DNA from: Rhodocollybia butyracea
Lineage: Eukaryota > Basidiomycota > Agaricomycetes > Agaricales > Omphalotaceae
DNA length: 64,000 nt
Reading direction: 5' to 3'
NCBI GenBank assembly: GCA_015501585.1
Contig: JADNRY010000025.1
Coordinates: forward strand, 186,001 to 250,000
Shown: positions 10,639-22,214 of the stretch, piece after piece
How positions within the stretch are numbered: position 1 is the stretch's first letter
How the letters are laid out: each line of letters starts with the position of its first letter
Translations under genes and position numbers: made by a program
The notes under the pieces: generated by a model
Told to the model about the DNA's origin: nothing
The model's input: only the letters and a program-made list of their open reading frames with translations
Databases searched by the model: none

Positions 10639-12568
10639 ATGCAATTCCGAATCGAAAGAGATACGTTTGGAGACCTTCAAGTGCCTGCAGATCGATACTG
10701 GGGGGCGCAGACTCAGCGGTATTAGTTTTCTGTATTTTTAATGATTATGATTATTCCAACATCCGATGACTGTAGATCTCTGCAAAACTTTGACATCGGT
10801 GGACCGACTGAACGCCTGCCACCTCCACTGATCAAAGCTTTCGCTATCCTCAAAAAAGCTGCTTCAATTGTCAATGTGGGCTATGGAATGGACCAACAGG
10901 TTGGCGAGGCGATTCAACAGGCTGCCGATGAAGTGCGCAGTTTAGCCTTCGCTCAAAAAAAATCAGTTTTTAAACCGTACAATTACAGGTCATCTCGGGA
11001 AAGCTCTATGATCATTTTCCACTCGTGGTTTTCCAGACTGGAAGTGGAACGCAGAGTAATATGAATGTTAACGAGGTTCGTCTGAAACAGGAATTAACAA
11101 GGTATACTTACGGTACTCATCGCCTGATCCTATAGGTCATCTCTAATCGTGCTATCGAGATTCTCGGTGGAGAACTAGGTTCTAAAAAACCAGTGCATCC
11201 AAACGATCACGTAAACATGTCGCAGTCGAGCAATGATACTTTTCCTACTGCAATGCACGTCGCAGCCGTCACAGAAATCAGTCAATCTCTCATTCCGGCT
11301 TTAATCGACCTTCGTGACGCCTTGGATGCAAAATCGAAAGCGTTCGAGCATATAGTCAAGATCGGACGAACACATCTCCAGGTAAAGTTTTGTGCTTTGT
11401 TTGCTTTTTTCCGGTGACTGATGACAATAGGATGCTACACCACTTACGCTTGGGCAAGAATTCAGCGGCTATGTCCAGCAGATCACTAATGGTATTGAGA
11501 GAGTTAAAGATGTCCTCCCTCGACTTAGTCTTCTGGCTCAAGGAGGTACCGCAGTGGGAACTGTACGCATGACTGCCCTTCCATCTTAGCACGTTGGACT
11601 CAATGTAATCGTAGGGATTGAATACCAAGAAAGGATTCGATGTCAAGGTCGCAGCGGAGATCTCAAAACTCACCGGTTTAGATTTCAAGACTGCACCCAA
11701 CAAGGCAAGTGTACCTCAAGTTCAATTCTTCCGCCTCATTCAATATTTTGAAGTTTGAAGCTTTAGCTGCGCACGACGCGCTCGTAGAGGCTCATGGTGC
11801 ACTGAACGTCCTCGCCGTCTCGCTCATGAAAATTGCGAACGATATCAGGTGTGTTTAATTCGCCCGCTGCTGCCTCGATATCTAATATACGTTCTAGGTA
11901 CCTTGGATCCGGGCCCCGATGCGGTTTGGGCGAGCTGAGCTTACCCGAGAACGAACCTGGAAGCAGTATCATGCCGGGGAAGGTAAATCCAACACAATGC
12001 GAAGCTATCACTATGGTCGCTGCACAGGTTATGGGAAATCAGACGACTGTCAGCATTGCTGGTTCAAATGGTCAATTTGAGGTTAGTGGCGTTTTGTCTT
12101 GATACTTGTAGGAGGAGCTAAGGCTTGCGACTCGTCGCAGCTGAACGTGTTCAAACCAGTCATTATCAAAAATGTATTGCAGAGCATCCGTCTACTTGCC
12201 GATGGTAAGATGACTAGAGAGGAATGGCACAGCATAAAACTGATTCTTTACCATAGGTTCCCGCTCGTTCACCAAAAACTGTGTCGTCGGTATTCAGGCC
12301 AACGAAGCGCGAATCAAGTCTCTATTGAATGAATCTTTGATGCTGGCTACAATCCTTAATAGCCATCTCGGATATGACAGTGCGTTATTTGTCATTTTTC
12401 AGATGCCACTAGTAGTTTATGCCTTTGTAAGATGTCGCAAAGTGCGCCAAGAAAGCCCACAAGGAAGGCACGACCTTAAAAGAGGCTACCGTATCCCTTG
12501 GCCTATTGTCTCCGGAAGAGTTTGACCAAAAGGTCCGACCTGAACTGATGCTGTATCCTGATCCTTGA
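10639..12568 (+). CDS. FUM1: Fumarate hydratase, class II
   Basis: It catalyses reversible hydration of fumarate to L-malate in the TCA cycle and cytosol. Eleven exons splice in frame over the whole family length (about 460 residues). Landmarks include [53 protein letters not shown], the [16 protein letters not shown] block, and the active-site signature [16 protein letters not shown]. The frame ends with PELMLYPDP and TGA at 12568. The sixth intron (11705-11753) uses a GC donor instead of GT. I chose ATG 10639 because the frame upstream closes at TGA 10612. No mitochondrial presequence is visible from this ATG, so either the product is cytosolic or a further upstream exon exists. No lesion seen. 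Confidence 0.92.
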
Positions 12569-12919
12569 GCCAAAGCACTGTTTGAGCTGGGGATAACCAT
12601 CGAGTGTAGAATATTTATTCAGGTGGGAGATGACATACCGTAGGTACGGCCTGACGTGTATTCCGATGTTGAGACTCATCATCTATAAGTAATGAGTCGT
12701 AGTAATACCCCGCAGATTATTTTGCCGTTGAGTACCCGTAAAAACCTCAATGTGGGCGCTTAAATTTGCCGGACGCGTCACCCATGTGATTGATGGCTTT
12801 ATTTTATGATTACGCGCTCGCGATGACCGACTCGGAGGCTAGCCTTTTGCCGCACGGCCGTCATCTTGTCGGCCACTTGTCTTGGTTATAAAGGCTTACA
12901 ACTAGGTTCTGGCACCATA

Positions 12920-13824
12920 ATGTCCCCTCCTCCAAGATTTTTCTACCGATTCTCGACGTCCTCGAGCTTTCCAGGACCTGACTACGAGTCCTTCCGTCGA
13001 TGGCACGGACATCGGCGCCCATCCCGTCTATTGTGGTTTGCAATCGGGGCAACCTCTGCAACAGTATACATAATGCACAAACAAGCTCACCAGAACGAAA
13101 AAGCCATGTACTGGAATAATTGCTATCGAGCTCCTGTCCATCAGCAGCCACAGAATAATGGAGACTTGAGCCAAGTTATGGGGGATTCGTTACCGACGGT
13201 CCCAGGTAACGGATACCCTACCCCGTCGCCTTACCCTTATTCGCATCCCCACCATCACTCTCATTGGAGTTGGGGTTTTGCCAGGGAACGGTCCTTCCAG
13301 TATCCCCCGGTATCTCCGCCCGGCGTAATGAGCGGAAACGAAAACGCCACTCCCTCTGGCCAGGTCCCATTGGTCTCTGTTCCTCCTACACAGTCCATAG
13401 AATCCCAATCGCCCCAAGTTCCCGCTCCTGCACCCACAGTCGCTCCAGTTCAAACACAAACTGTTCCCTGGGGTTTTGAATCCAAGTCTGAGCAGCAGAA
13501 GACGGAGTGGGAAGACGAAAGGCAGAGACTGCTTGCCAAAGCTCAAGATACGGTAAATATTTCTCTACTTCTTGTTGACTTGAGCTGTGGCTGACCACTG
13601 ATTCAGATGTCTGAGTTGTCCGAATCTACGTTAGATTCGCTATCCAGTACGGTCGAAGCACTGAAAGCCGTAAGTAACTGATTTTTTGATTGTCTTTGCT
13701 TTTGTTCAATCCTTGTCGTATCTATCAGAAACTCACTGAGCATCGTCTCAAACGCGAACAACAGCAGAAGATCATCGATAAGGAGCTAGAAGACCAGAAG
13801 AAGAAACCTGTTCGTTATGTATAA
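12920..13824 (+). CDS. Small membrane-anchored His/Pro-rich protein, function unknown
   Basis: ATG 12920 starts an Arg/Ser/aromatic-rich N-terminus (MSPPPRFFYRFSTSSSF), followed by one predicted membrane segment (LLWFAIGATSATVYIM) at about residues 38-53. A long proline-, serine- and histidine-rich region includes YPYSHPHHHSHW. A C-terminal charged coiled-coil-like helix is encoded across two GT-AG introns (about 13553-13606 and 13670-13728). The stop is at 13824. Length is about 260 residues. The N-terminal composition would suit a mitochondrial inner-membrane protein, but that is inference. The reading frame is clean through both splice sites. Confidence 0.6.
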
Positions 13825-14564
13825 TCGAGATAATTTACCCTGTCTCTGCAAGATTAAGTCAATTTGTAGCATTTAACAGTTTTTCCTTTCCGTTTTCCCT
13901 TTCTGTTTGCCTTGCATTTATCACTATCCTTAATTTTCTGTATTAAATCCCCAATCAATCCGTTAGTTGAGCTTTTCTGACTTTCCGTGAATTACTCGGC
14001 ATGAATTGCCAACTTAGGCTTCGAGTTGATTTAGAGTTGCCCGTAATACTCGCTTTGACATGTACAATTGGGGAATGCTTGGAAATATTCTATAGCCGAG
14101 GTCTTTACAGTTCTTGATTATATCAATCCTGCGTATCAGGATTCACCTGAAGTGTGTTCGCGTGCAAAAGCAATATAGAAGTAAGTGGTTTGGTGGTGTC
14201 ATCTCGTTAGTATTCATATTTATATATTGCTAGATAGTCGTGACGCAATGAACTCTTGTTTCTCTGTGGGGTTTCGGGTGGATGGCGAAGAGTGGTGAGT
14301 CTATATCTGATGCTCCTTGCTGCATCTATCATCTGGTATCTGATATCACCTCTGCGCTGGCGTTGGGATGCAGCTCCCAACGAGAACCCGGTGACAGTAT
14401 GCTGTGATTGCACGAGAACCAACCCAACCGTCGCGCCATCGTTGGCAGGTTATAGCGAGTTATCCGGAGGATAATGCGATAGAAATTCAAGAACATACAT
14501 ATTGTGCATTTACGAAGGAATGAAACCGACGGTCTCGAGATACACTTGAACGACGGAGAAAGTG
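13825..14564. other. Intergenic, no gene seen
   Basis: The region between two genes on opposite strands holds short ORFs only. I see no RNA gene, repeat or domain. Confidence 0.5.
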
Positions 14565-15106
14565 CTAATAACTGTCTACCTGAGCTCTCACGAATTCAGA
14601 TTCACCCGATCGACGCTCCTCTTCCTCGCTAACACTGGTAACATACTTCTCCAGCCCCACCATGGGCGGAAGTTGATCAGAACGAATGATCCATCCCTTT
14701 TGGATCAACCTTTCTAATACAGGGCGGCCAAGAGCCAAGTTCTGCAAGTCATATTGTTTCGACGATTCTCGTAGACAGTTGAGTACCTGTCGGCTGGGTC
14801 GAAAACATTCGCGCATAGCGGCGCCAGATCGTTAAGTGAAATAGGTATATAGCCATGAATTTTTACGAATGCGAAGATTGTTGTACCTGTCCTTGTGAAG
14901 GTAGTAGGCGTATCGATGGTATCGCATTCGGTGAATTCTGCGGTGTCACCACGAACATTTGGGGACCACTGGTATCTGGTCGCTCCAGCACCGGAGGCGC
15001 CGGTGAAGTACAACACCCAGTGGAATTTCCCAAGTTCGCCAAAGATCTGAGAGGTAGCGATGTAAAGGCTATCTGGTTCGAGTGGGACTGGTACCAAGCT
15101 GGACAT
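14565..15106 (-). pseudogene. Basidiomycete-type hypothetical protein with one frameshift
   Basis: ATG 15106 opens a protein with conserved-looking segments (FHWVLYFTGASGAG, IFAFVKIHGY, ENRRNNMTCRTWLLAAL). These resemble a widespread Agaricomycete family of unknown function as I remember it; this is not a checked match. After CRTWLLAALY the frame meets TAG. The expected continuation (LERLIQKGWIIRSDQLPPM, then a Glu/Arg-rich tail) lies in the next frame, consistent with one lost base near 14718. The frame then ends at 14565. No membrane segment or signal peptide is seen. If the lesion is a read error the gene is intact. Confidence 0.5.
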
Positions 15107-15499
15107 CGTACCGCTATCATATTCGTCGGTCGATGATAAAAGAGACAAACAGACACACATACGACATTGTAATCTTGGGACTGTGAGATAAGTAATGGAG
15201 ACGAAGCACCAATGGGAGCGCTGTGTCTTGAAAGAGTGGGGAATCAATTCGACGCAAGGGGTTGGTAGCCTAGAATTCCTAAAATGATGAGACTTGAACC
15301 TCAGATCAAGTACGGCCCGCAGCTTTCTGTGGGCTCATTTATCAGTGATGGAGAAGCTACTTTTACGTGACTATTTACTTGTACCACTTACAGTATTTTG
15401 TGTCCACGAGTTCGTTTTAGATTTTCAAGCTCCGCTGACAGGACCTATAGGTCTTTCAAGTTGCAGCTATTATTCTCCTCCTCTTCGCCTATCCTTCCT

Positions 15500-16363
15500 A
15501 TGTTCCTGGTGCTACTTCGCCGATTGCGGCTGGCGTTTTACACGCTCATATCGAGAACATCACTTGCAGCATTCGAGAAGCCAGATATCCATTTCTTCCG
15601 ATTCGGAATTCCTCTTGTCATGAAATGCACTCGACGTACCTTTTCAACCGAAGCCCATGCACTCGTATTTCTCGGATCCACTGGCCTCAAGCTTCCTATT
15701 CCACACCTCCTTGATTCGGTTGAGCTCGATGGAAATACTTACACCGTAATGACGCTCATGAAGGGAGTGCCACTTTTTGATGCCACTCTGCATAATAATT
15801 TGGGGAATCCAGAACATCCGATACCTATCAAATACGATGCCATTGCCACCGCCGTGCGTGAAGTTGTGGAACAGCTTTGGACTCTGGAGCAGCCGTTGAA
15901 GGACAAGGGAAAGGTCATGCTCAGCGCTAGTGGCCATGGCCTGCCTGATCCCATACAGTTCTTCGAACATTATATGAATCCACAGCCTTCTGTCCTTGAG
16001 CTCTATTACCACATAACACGACACCTTGATGAGGAAGGCCGACCGCAGTGGACCACAAAACATCTATTACAGGCATATCCAGAACCTATGCAGGCAGTTT
16101 TGGACGATGAAGTAGCTTGGGTACATGCAGATCTGAAAATGCACAATGTAATGATAGACCCAACAACAGGTGAGTTTGTGGGGATTTTGGATTGGGAGGA
16201 TTCAGGTTGGCGGCCGAGACATTGGCAGGTCCTTTGTTTGCGTTGGTACGGGCGGGCTCAGCAAGGCTGTTTCGCCAACTGTTTTCGTAGGATGCGTTTT
16301 CCAGACAAAACGGAAAAGGCCTACGACGCGATGCCCAAGCTGCTGTGCTATATGGCAACCTAA
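15500..16363 (+). CDS. Aminoglycoside phosphotransferase (APH)-like kinase
   Basis: Single-exon protein of 287 residues from ATG 15500. The N-lobe shows a lysine in a beta strand (LVMKCTRR) followed by a helix Glu (STEAHALVFL). The C-lobe has the APH catalytic loop with HADLKMHNVM and the metal-binding GILDWEDSG, then a WRPRHW segment common in fungal APH-like proteins. The family phosphorylates small molecules or is of unknown substrate in fungi, so the target here cannot be named. The N-terminal lobe looks slightly short, and an upstream exon is possible because the frame stays open to about 15398 without an ATG. It is convergent with the short U2AF-derived fragment. Confidence 0.7.
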   Translation: MFLVLLRRLRLAFYTLISRTSLAAFEKPDIHFFRFGIPLVMKCTRRTFSTEAHALVFLGSTGLKLPIPHLLDSVELDGNTYTVMTLMKGVPLFDATLHNNLGNPEHPIPIKYDAIATAVREVVEQLWTLEQPLKDKGKVMLSASGHGLPDPIQFFEHYMNPQPSVLELYYHITRHLDEEGRPQWTTKHLLQAYPEPMQAVLDDEVAWVHADLKMHNVMIDPTTGEFVGILDWEDSGWRPRHWQVLCLRWYGRAQQGCFANCFRRMRFPDKTEKAYDAMPKLLCYMAT

Positions 16364-16544
16364 ATTCTTGTTGCTCGGGATCTCTGTCCGATGAATTTAT
16401 TTCAGAACGGCTAGCCAGCGCTAAGCTTGTCCAGTTCTTACGATGAGCAGTAAAAACATTGAAGATTACCAAGTCGGTTAAACCGTGGCACTTTATGACT
16501 AAATGTTACGGCGCATCGGGATCTTCGAAAGACGAATACGGATA

Positions 16545-16890
16545 CTTACTGGACTGGGGCAACAGAGGTAGTAAGTTTGGGTGAGAGGGCACGGTGAACG
16601 AGACCTGTAGCATTGGAACACATACATACCGAGTACATAATCATACCCATAGCAATAACGAGAGTAATCATAAGAAAGACAAGAAAACGGATTTTTTTCA
16701 TACTCCCTTGGCGGCCTCCCTCAGGTTCTCTCGGTTCGCCATCTCCCCCCTGCGGAGAAAAAACAATCGCCAACAGCGGCATCGTCGCACTATCCTGCCC
16801 GAGCACAGTTGCAATGATACTCCTCCCCGCGAAGCTCCTCCCAGTAAGAGTCTCCACCGCCGCATTAGCGTACGTGTTGGAAGATTCTCG
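16545..16890 (-). pseudogene. Truncated copy of the U2AF large-subunit 3' end
   Basis: This stretch aligns with the last coding part and 3' untranslated region of the U2AF gene at about 19030-19400. It includes GRSFAGRSIIATVLG and AIVFSPQGG and the following MKKIRFLVF-encoding tract that lies downstream of the U2AF stop. The rest of the gene is absent. It cannot encode a working protein. It sits directly downstream of the MFS transporter gene. Confidence 0.8.
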
Positions 16891-16933
16891 TAAATATTAG
16901 TCAGTCTGCCCCAATATCATACATGCAATGGCA

Positions 16934-18728
16934 TTAAAGATTGTAGATAAACCAAGCGCTACGATCTCCAAGTCCAGACTTTTCCTGCTCCCGGGGAAGC
17001 CTCTTCCTAACTTCAGCCTTCTTCATGTTCTGATTCCACAGGTACAGCAGATTTAGACCTCCGAAAAACGCCATCGCAACGCTGAAGATTAGTAGGGTGA
17101 TGGTTGCAGATGTGTATTCAGGTGCTGCACTCAGAGATCCCAAAAGCCATGTTGCCAGAATACCACCAAGGTTAGTCATGATGAACCCAATAGCAATTGC
17201 AGTTGCACGGCGTGTTTGCGGAGCTGCGTTGTTTGAACTCCACGCAGAGAGTGTCGGCGCCGTTGTATAAGTTCCACCGATCGAAAGAAACAGTGAGCCA
17301 TATTGAACATGGTGAGAACGGGAGCCTGATGCATGAAAATAAATTAGAAGCAAGCATCAAGGCAAAGCATTTTTGCATACCTAGGAACATCGCAAAGCCA
17401 ATAACGCAGAGGATGGAGGAAATAATGACCACGAAACCACGGCAATGATAGCGATCCGATAGGTACGCCGAAAATATTGCCACAGCAAAGGCAACCGCGA
17501 AAGGAGGCACACTCAACAGTTGCGCTTTCGCGGCCGTGAACCCTAGCCCTTGAATGATTGAGGGTGAGAAACTACAACAACAAATAAGCCTCGCATTTCA
17601 CGATCCTTGAGACTCACTTACTACGCAAGTGAGTACAGCACAGCACCATCGAGGAAAAAAGTGATTGCCAATAGCCACACCTGAGGGAGTTTCGTAGCTT
17701 CAAGAACCTCCCTCCAACTAAAACTATCCTCGTCCTTTTGGGTATTGTCTTCCAACAGTTTGCCATTGACATAATTCTTTTCTTCAGGCGTGAAGAACCA
17801 CGCTTTATCAACAGAACGAGGAAGTGCAAAAAAGGAGAAGATGCCAAATAAAACAGTAAATATGCCCCTATGGGATAGTTAGGTCTGAAACAAATCACAG
17901 GATACATAGGCTTGCTCAATAATGAAAATCCAAGCCCAGCCCTAAAGGAATAGTCACAAGGAGAGGGAGTGATGAGCATTGGAAACGCACTGGTCTCTTG
18001 GCATCAATATGAATGATACCAAAGGCCAAAATTCCGGAAAAGGCACCTGAGATCGAGGCAGAAGCAAAAAACGTGGAGACTCTGGATAGAAATAAGCAGC
18101 GAATACATGCAGAGAGCATGCCATGCTGACCGAAGGTTCATTTTGTATCGAGGGTAGAAGTAGGATAGATAGAGAACAAGCCCAGGAAAGAGGCCACCTT
18201 CCAATAATCCGATGAAGAACCTACAGGCAAGAAGGCCCGAATATGAAGTGACAACACCTTGAAGCGTAGTGATAAGGCCCCAAAGAGTCAGCATTGTTGG
18301 AAGCATCAGATTGGGGCCTACAGCCTGATTGAGAGGAATCAGTATACTCTATCACCTTGGCATGAACAGACTTACTTTTAACATAAGATTTGACGGGAGC
18401 TCTGCAACAATGTACGGAACGTAGGTTACTGTGAGAGCAATACTGTATTGTTTGTTGGACATTCTGAGATTTGCCTGTAGACCCGCAACTCGAGCATTGG
18501 CCACATTGGTTCGGTCCTAGCAAGCTTTAGAGCGCAGGACACGTAGGCAAGAGTCTTACCCACCAGAAACGATAAAAGGTAGAACATTGCAACAATGGGC
18601 AAAACGTACATGTCAATTTTGCGCCAAACTTTCCTTTCCATCCTGGGATCCTCAACAATCTGGTATGCACTAGAGCTACCAAAGGAGGATGCATTCTTCT
18701 TTTCGATGTCTGTAAGCTCTGTGGTCAT
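16934..18728 (-). CDS. MFS transporter, anion:cation symporter (Dal5/allantoate permease-like)
   Basis: About 500 residues in eight exons on the minus strand, ATG 18728, stop 16934. Seen in order: a polar N-terminus, DMYVLPIVAMFYLLSFL, DRTNVANARVAGL, the VTYVPYIVAELPSN segment, a GLITTLQGVVTSY helix, the RFFIGLLEGGLFPG helix, RSVDKAWFFTPEEKNYV in the central loop, and C-terminal helices ending GLNLLYLWNQN. These match the ACS subfamily that imports organic anions such as allantoate, nicotinate or pantothenate; the substrate is not determinable. All splices keep frame. The fifth intron (17868-17915) needs a GC donor, since only that choice keeps the IIEGIFTV frame. The gene is flanked by a truncated and a full copy of U2AF sequence. 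Confidence 0.88.
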
Positions 18729-19196
18729 GAGATATTAAGAGCAGAAACGCTGTTGCATTGCTCGAATTTATGTAAAGACAGGGAATGGTTCGGATCATCC
18801 AGGTCCCAGGAATCGGCAGGTTTGAACATACAGGAGGTTTTGCGATTTTTTAACAGTGACAGGTGACACATTTGATTGAATCTGTACATACTTTTTGAGT
18901 TGCCTTTGTGATGCAGGCTACAAAAAAGCGGGGGAGGGACAATGCCTGACATACATAACGCCTTACAGGGCTAAACGCCGAAGCCCTGTAATACGTAACG
19001 CGTGAGATGACATTTCTAGGTTTTTGGGACTGAGGTAACAGAGATAACAAGAATAAGAGGGCAATGTGAACGAGACCTGTAACATTGGAACACATACATA
19101 CCGAGTACATATCATACCCATAGCAATAACGAGAGTAATAATAAGAAACACAAGAAAACGGATTTTTTTCATGCCTCCATAACTTCCAACAACCTC

Positions 19197-21550
19197 TCAC
19201 TCCCTCGGCGGCCTTGGCGCCTCTCCTTCAGGCTCCCTCGGCTCCCCCTCTCCTCCCTGCGGAGCAAAAACAATCGCCAACGGCGGCGTCGTCACGCTAT
19301 CCTCCCCGAGCACAGTCGCAATGATACTCCTCCCTGCGAAGCTCCTCCCAGCCAGACTCTTCATCGCTGCATTAGCGGACGTAGCAGAAGAGTATTTCAC
19401 ATAAACACGTCCTACACCCGAGGCTTCGTCGATGCGAGATGCGGAGAGGGGGTCGAGGGTGGCTGTACCACCAGAGCTGGGATCAGTAGCGCTGCCGTTC
19501 TCGATACCGAGTACGCCAGACATGGAAGCCGAATGCGTAGACGCAGTGGAATTAGTCCATTTTCCTGCCCCCGCGCCGCCTTTTGACGTAGCTTTGACAG
19601 GCCTGGGGATCCTTAAATCCTCGACCCGCCCAAAGTTTTCACACTCCTCTTTGATATCCTGGTACAAATCGCCGTAGTCTTCGTCGTCCATTAGGTCTTC
19701 GGGGGTTACCATGTTCAGCATCAGGAGGATCTTGCTCTCGCCGGAGCCTCCTCCCAGCCCGCCGCCCGGGTTGGAGTTGGCAGCGCCGTTGGTGGCGTTG
19801 GCGTTGGGATCGGAGTCGAAGGTAGCAGGCATGATCGGTCGAGGGATCTCTGGGAACTGGTCGTATGGTAAATTGGACACTAATGCTCCTGTGGCTGCGC
19901 CCGGTGTACCGGGTTTGGCGCCTACGGAGGCACGTTGGACGACGAGGTATCGGTCGCCGAGTTCCATACCATTGAGTGCTTGGATGGCGGTGTCTGTTAT
20001 GGATATGTCGGAGTATTCGAAGAATGCAAAGCCCTGAAACACAGGTTAGAAAGATAGGTAGGGAAGATGAAGGAGGAATACCTTGGACGGTCCATTCCCA
20101 TTTTCCCTAACCAAATTGAACGCCCTAAGCTCTCCGAAACTCTTCAATAACTCCATAACATTCTCTTCGTTCAGGTATGTCGGGAGACCTCCAACAAAGA
20201 CTTTGTTGAATGAATCTGGGACGTTCGTCGAAACGACTCCAGGGACCTGTACGATGGGCTGAGCGGTCGATGTGGGAATTTCAGCACCGCCATAGTCTTT
20301 TGGACGTCTGATTTTGAGAGGACCGTTTATGAAGATGATACCGTCGAATGCCATGGCTGATGTAGCGTCTTCGGCGCTGCGGAACTATGAGTAGGTGTTA
20401 GTTAAGGTTGATGTAAAATAAAAGAGAGAATGTGTTTACCTCTACAAACGCATAATTCTTTTCATAATTACACTGGACAGCAAGTACCGGTGGGCCAGTA
20501 CCGTTGCTTCCGCCTGTGGTGGTTCCCAGTCCCATTTCACCCATCTTTTGATTGAAAAACTCTGCCAAATTGACCTCGTTGACCTCTGGTGTGATGCTGC
20601 CTATATAGAGCCTCCTGCTCTGGCGACTGAGATTTGGATTGCTTCCTATGCCCATACCGAAAGTTTGTACTGGCATGGGTGGTGGAAGACCAGCGATACC
20701 GAGGATAGGAGGAATTTGAGTACGGTTTGCGCCTGGGAGATTGAATAGACCTGTTTGTTTGGCTTGCATGGCGGAGTATTGCTCGTAGCCGGGTGCATGG
20801 ACGTCCCAGCCAGAAGCTTTTCGGCGTCGTTGCGAGAGTGGAATGGCATTGTCAGGCGTGGGAGAACGTTTGGCAGGAGGAGAGGGAGAACGGCGAGGAG
20901 GAGGTCCACCACCACCTCCGCCTCCTCCGCCGCCGCCGCGACCTCCTCCTCCTCCGCCTCCACCTCCTCTGCCACGTCGGTCATCACCTCTGTCACGTGC
21001 ATGATATCTGTCGTCGTCTCTCGGTGGTCTTCTGTCGTCCCCGCGAGAGTACCTGTCTCTGTCTCCTCTTCCTCCGTCTCTGCCCTCTCCTCTCCTGCTA
21101 TACCTATCCGACCGCTCTCCTCTGTCTCCGCCTCTGTCTCCGCGATGTTCTCCTCGATGTCCACCATGTCCATGCCCGTCACTTTCATGACGTGACGAGC
21201 GATGACTGCCACGGTCGTCCCTGTCTCTGTCCCTGTCCCTATCTCTCTCTCGGTACGGCGCACGGTCTAGAAGCAAAGTATGAGTATAACCGACGATGTG
21301 TGCTGTCCACTGCGGGGTACGGGTCGCTAGCTATAAAAAAAAGAGCCGGAAGATATGACGCGAGGCTAGCTATACAACACAAACAGCATGGTGCACAAGA
21401 AACAAGCAGGCTTGGGATCCACCATGAGTTTATGAGTTTTTCATACGGAAAATGCAAATACAGGAAAAAAGAAATCGTCTCCCTCCCAATAGCTGTGGAA
21501 TTGAGCCGAGTGAAATGATACTAGAGAGACTTACCATGTTCTTCAGGCAT
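19197..21550 (-). CDS. Splicing factor U2AF large subunit (U2AF65-like)
   Basis: It binds the polypyrimidine tract at 3' splice sites. Four exons: a 16-nt first exon (21535-21550, MPEEH), then 20440-21266, 20082-20394 and 19197-20033. The N-terminus is an Arg/Asp/Ser-rich (RD/RS) domain with long glycine runs and PPRRSPSPPAKRSPTP. A tryptophan-containing linker (RRKASGWDVHAPGYEQYSAM) resembles the U2AF35-binding ligand motif. RRM1 begins RRLYIGSITPEVNE, RRM2 includes NKVFVGGLPTYLNEE and GFAFFEYSD, and the C-terminal U2AF-homology RRM includes the LMDDEDYGDLYQDIKEEC segment and GRVYVKYSS. All joins are in frame. A glycine/asparagine-rich insert precedes the last RRM. It is probably essential and single copy, yet its 3' end is duplicated at 16545. 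Confidence 0.93.
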
Positions 21551-22214
21551 CGTGCTTTATGGGTAGTGGAAGGAATGCACCGAGTTGTGAATGTAAAAGA
21601 AAAGCGTAGTGAGCCGGAGCGCTTATCCCGACGAGCGACCTTCGGCATTAATTTGTAAGCGGAATCGTGAGAACTAAATTCGGCGCCTTCGATGGCCGCT
21701 TTAACCTCAAACCGTTCCCTCGACTCTGGGATTTCGGGGCGCTCCCTCGAAATACCCGTATGCGTTCCAGAAGCTCATTGCAAGTCTTTTAATGCGCCTT
21801 GCTAGCCCTGAACGTGACTCAGCTACCAAAGTATAGTAGTACACATATTACCTCGTGCGATCGCAGCCTGAACAGCTTCTGGACTTTTACCTGGGCTATC
21901 TGATGTAGCGTAGTCAGCCAACATTGGTTCCCTGTCTACAGTGCGCCCTCAAAAATTCAAAAATATGATTGCAGGTTGGTATTTCAATGGCGCTCTAGAG
22001 GTCGTCGCTACACCTGTATGGTGTTATAGTACAAAATACTCTTCATTCAAGCCTAGCTTAACTATTACATTGAGCCTGCAGAGCATCCGTTATCTCTACT
22101 TAGGCTGTCAAGAATTTGGTGTTTGCCTCATGGCAGCACTAAGTCCAAATTAACGCATCAGCTACGAAAGCAAGTCCAAACCCCATAACGGCGTTATAGA
22201 TAAACAGCACTATC
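21551..22214. other. Intergenic, no gene seen
   Basis: The stretch between two minus-strand genes contains only short unrecognised ORFs. Confidence 0.5.

Noticed and set aside
20755..21518. Plus-strand ORFs of 146 and 241 codons rich in Ser/Arg/Leu
   Set aside because: They are shadows of the RS/glycine-rich exon of U2AF.
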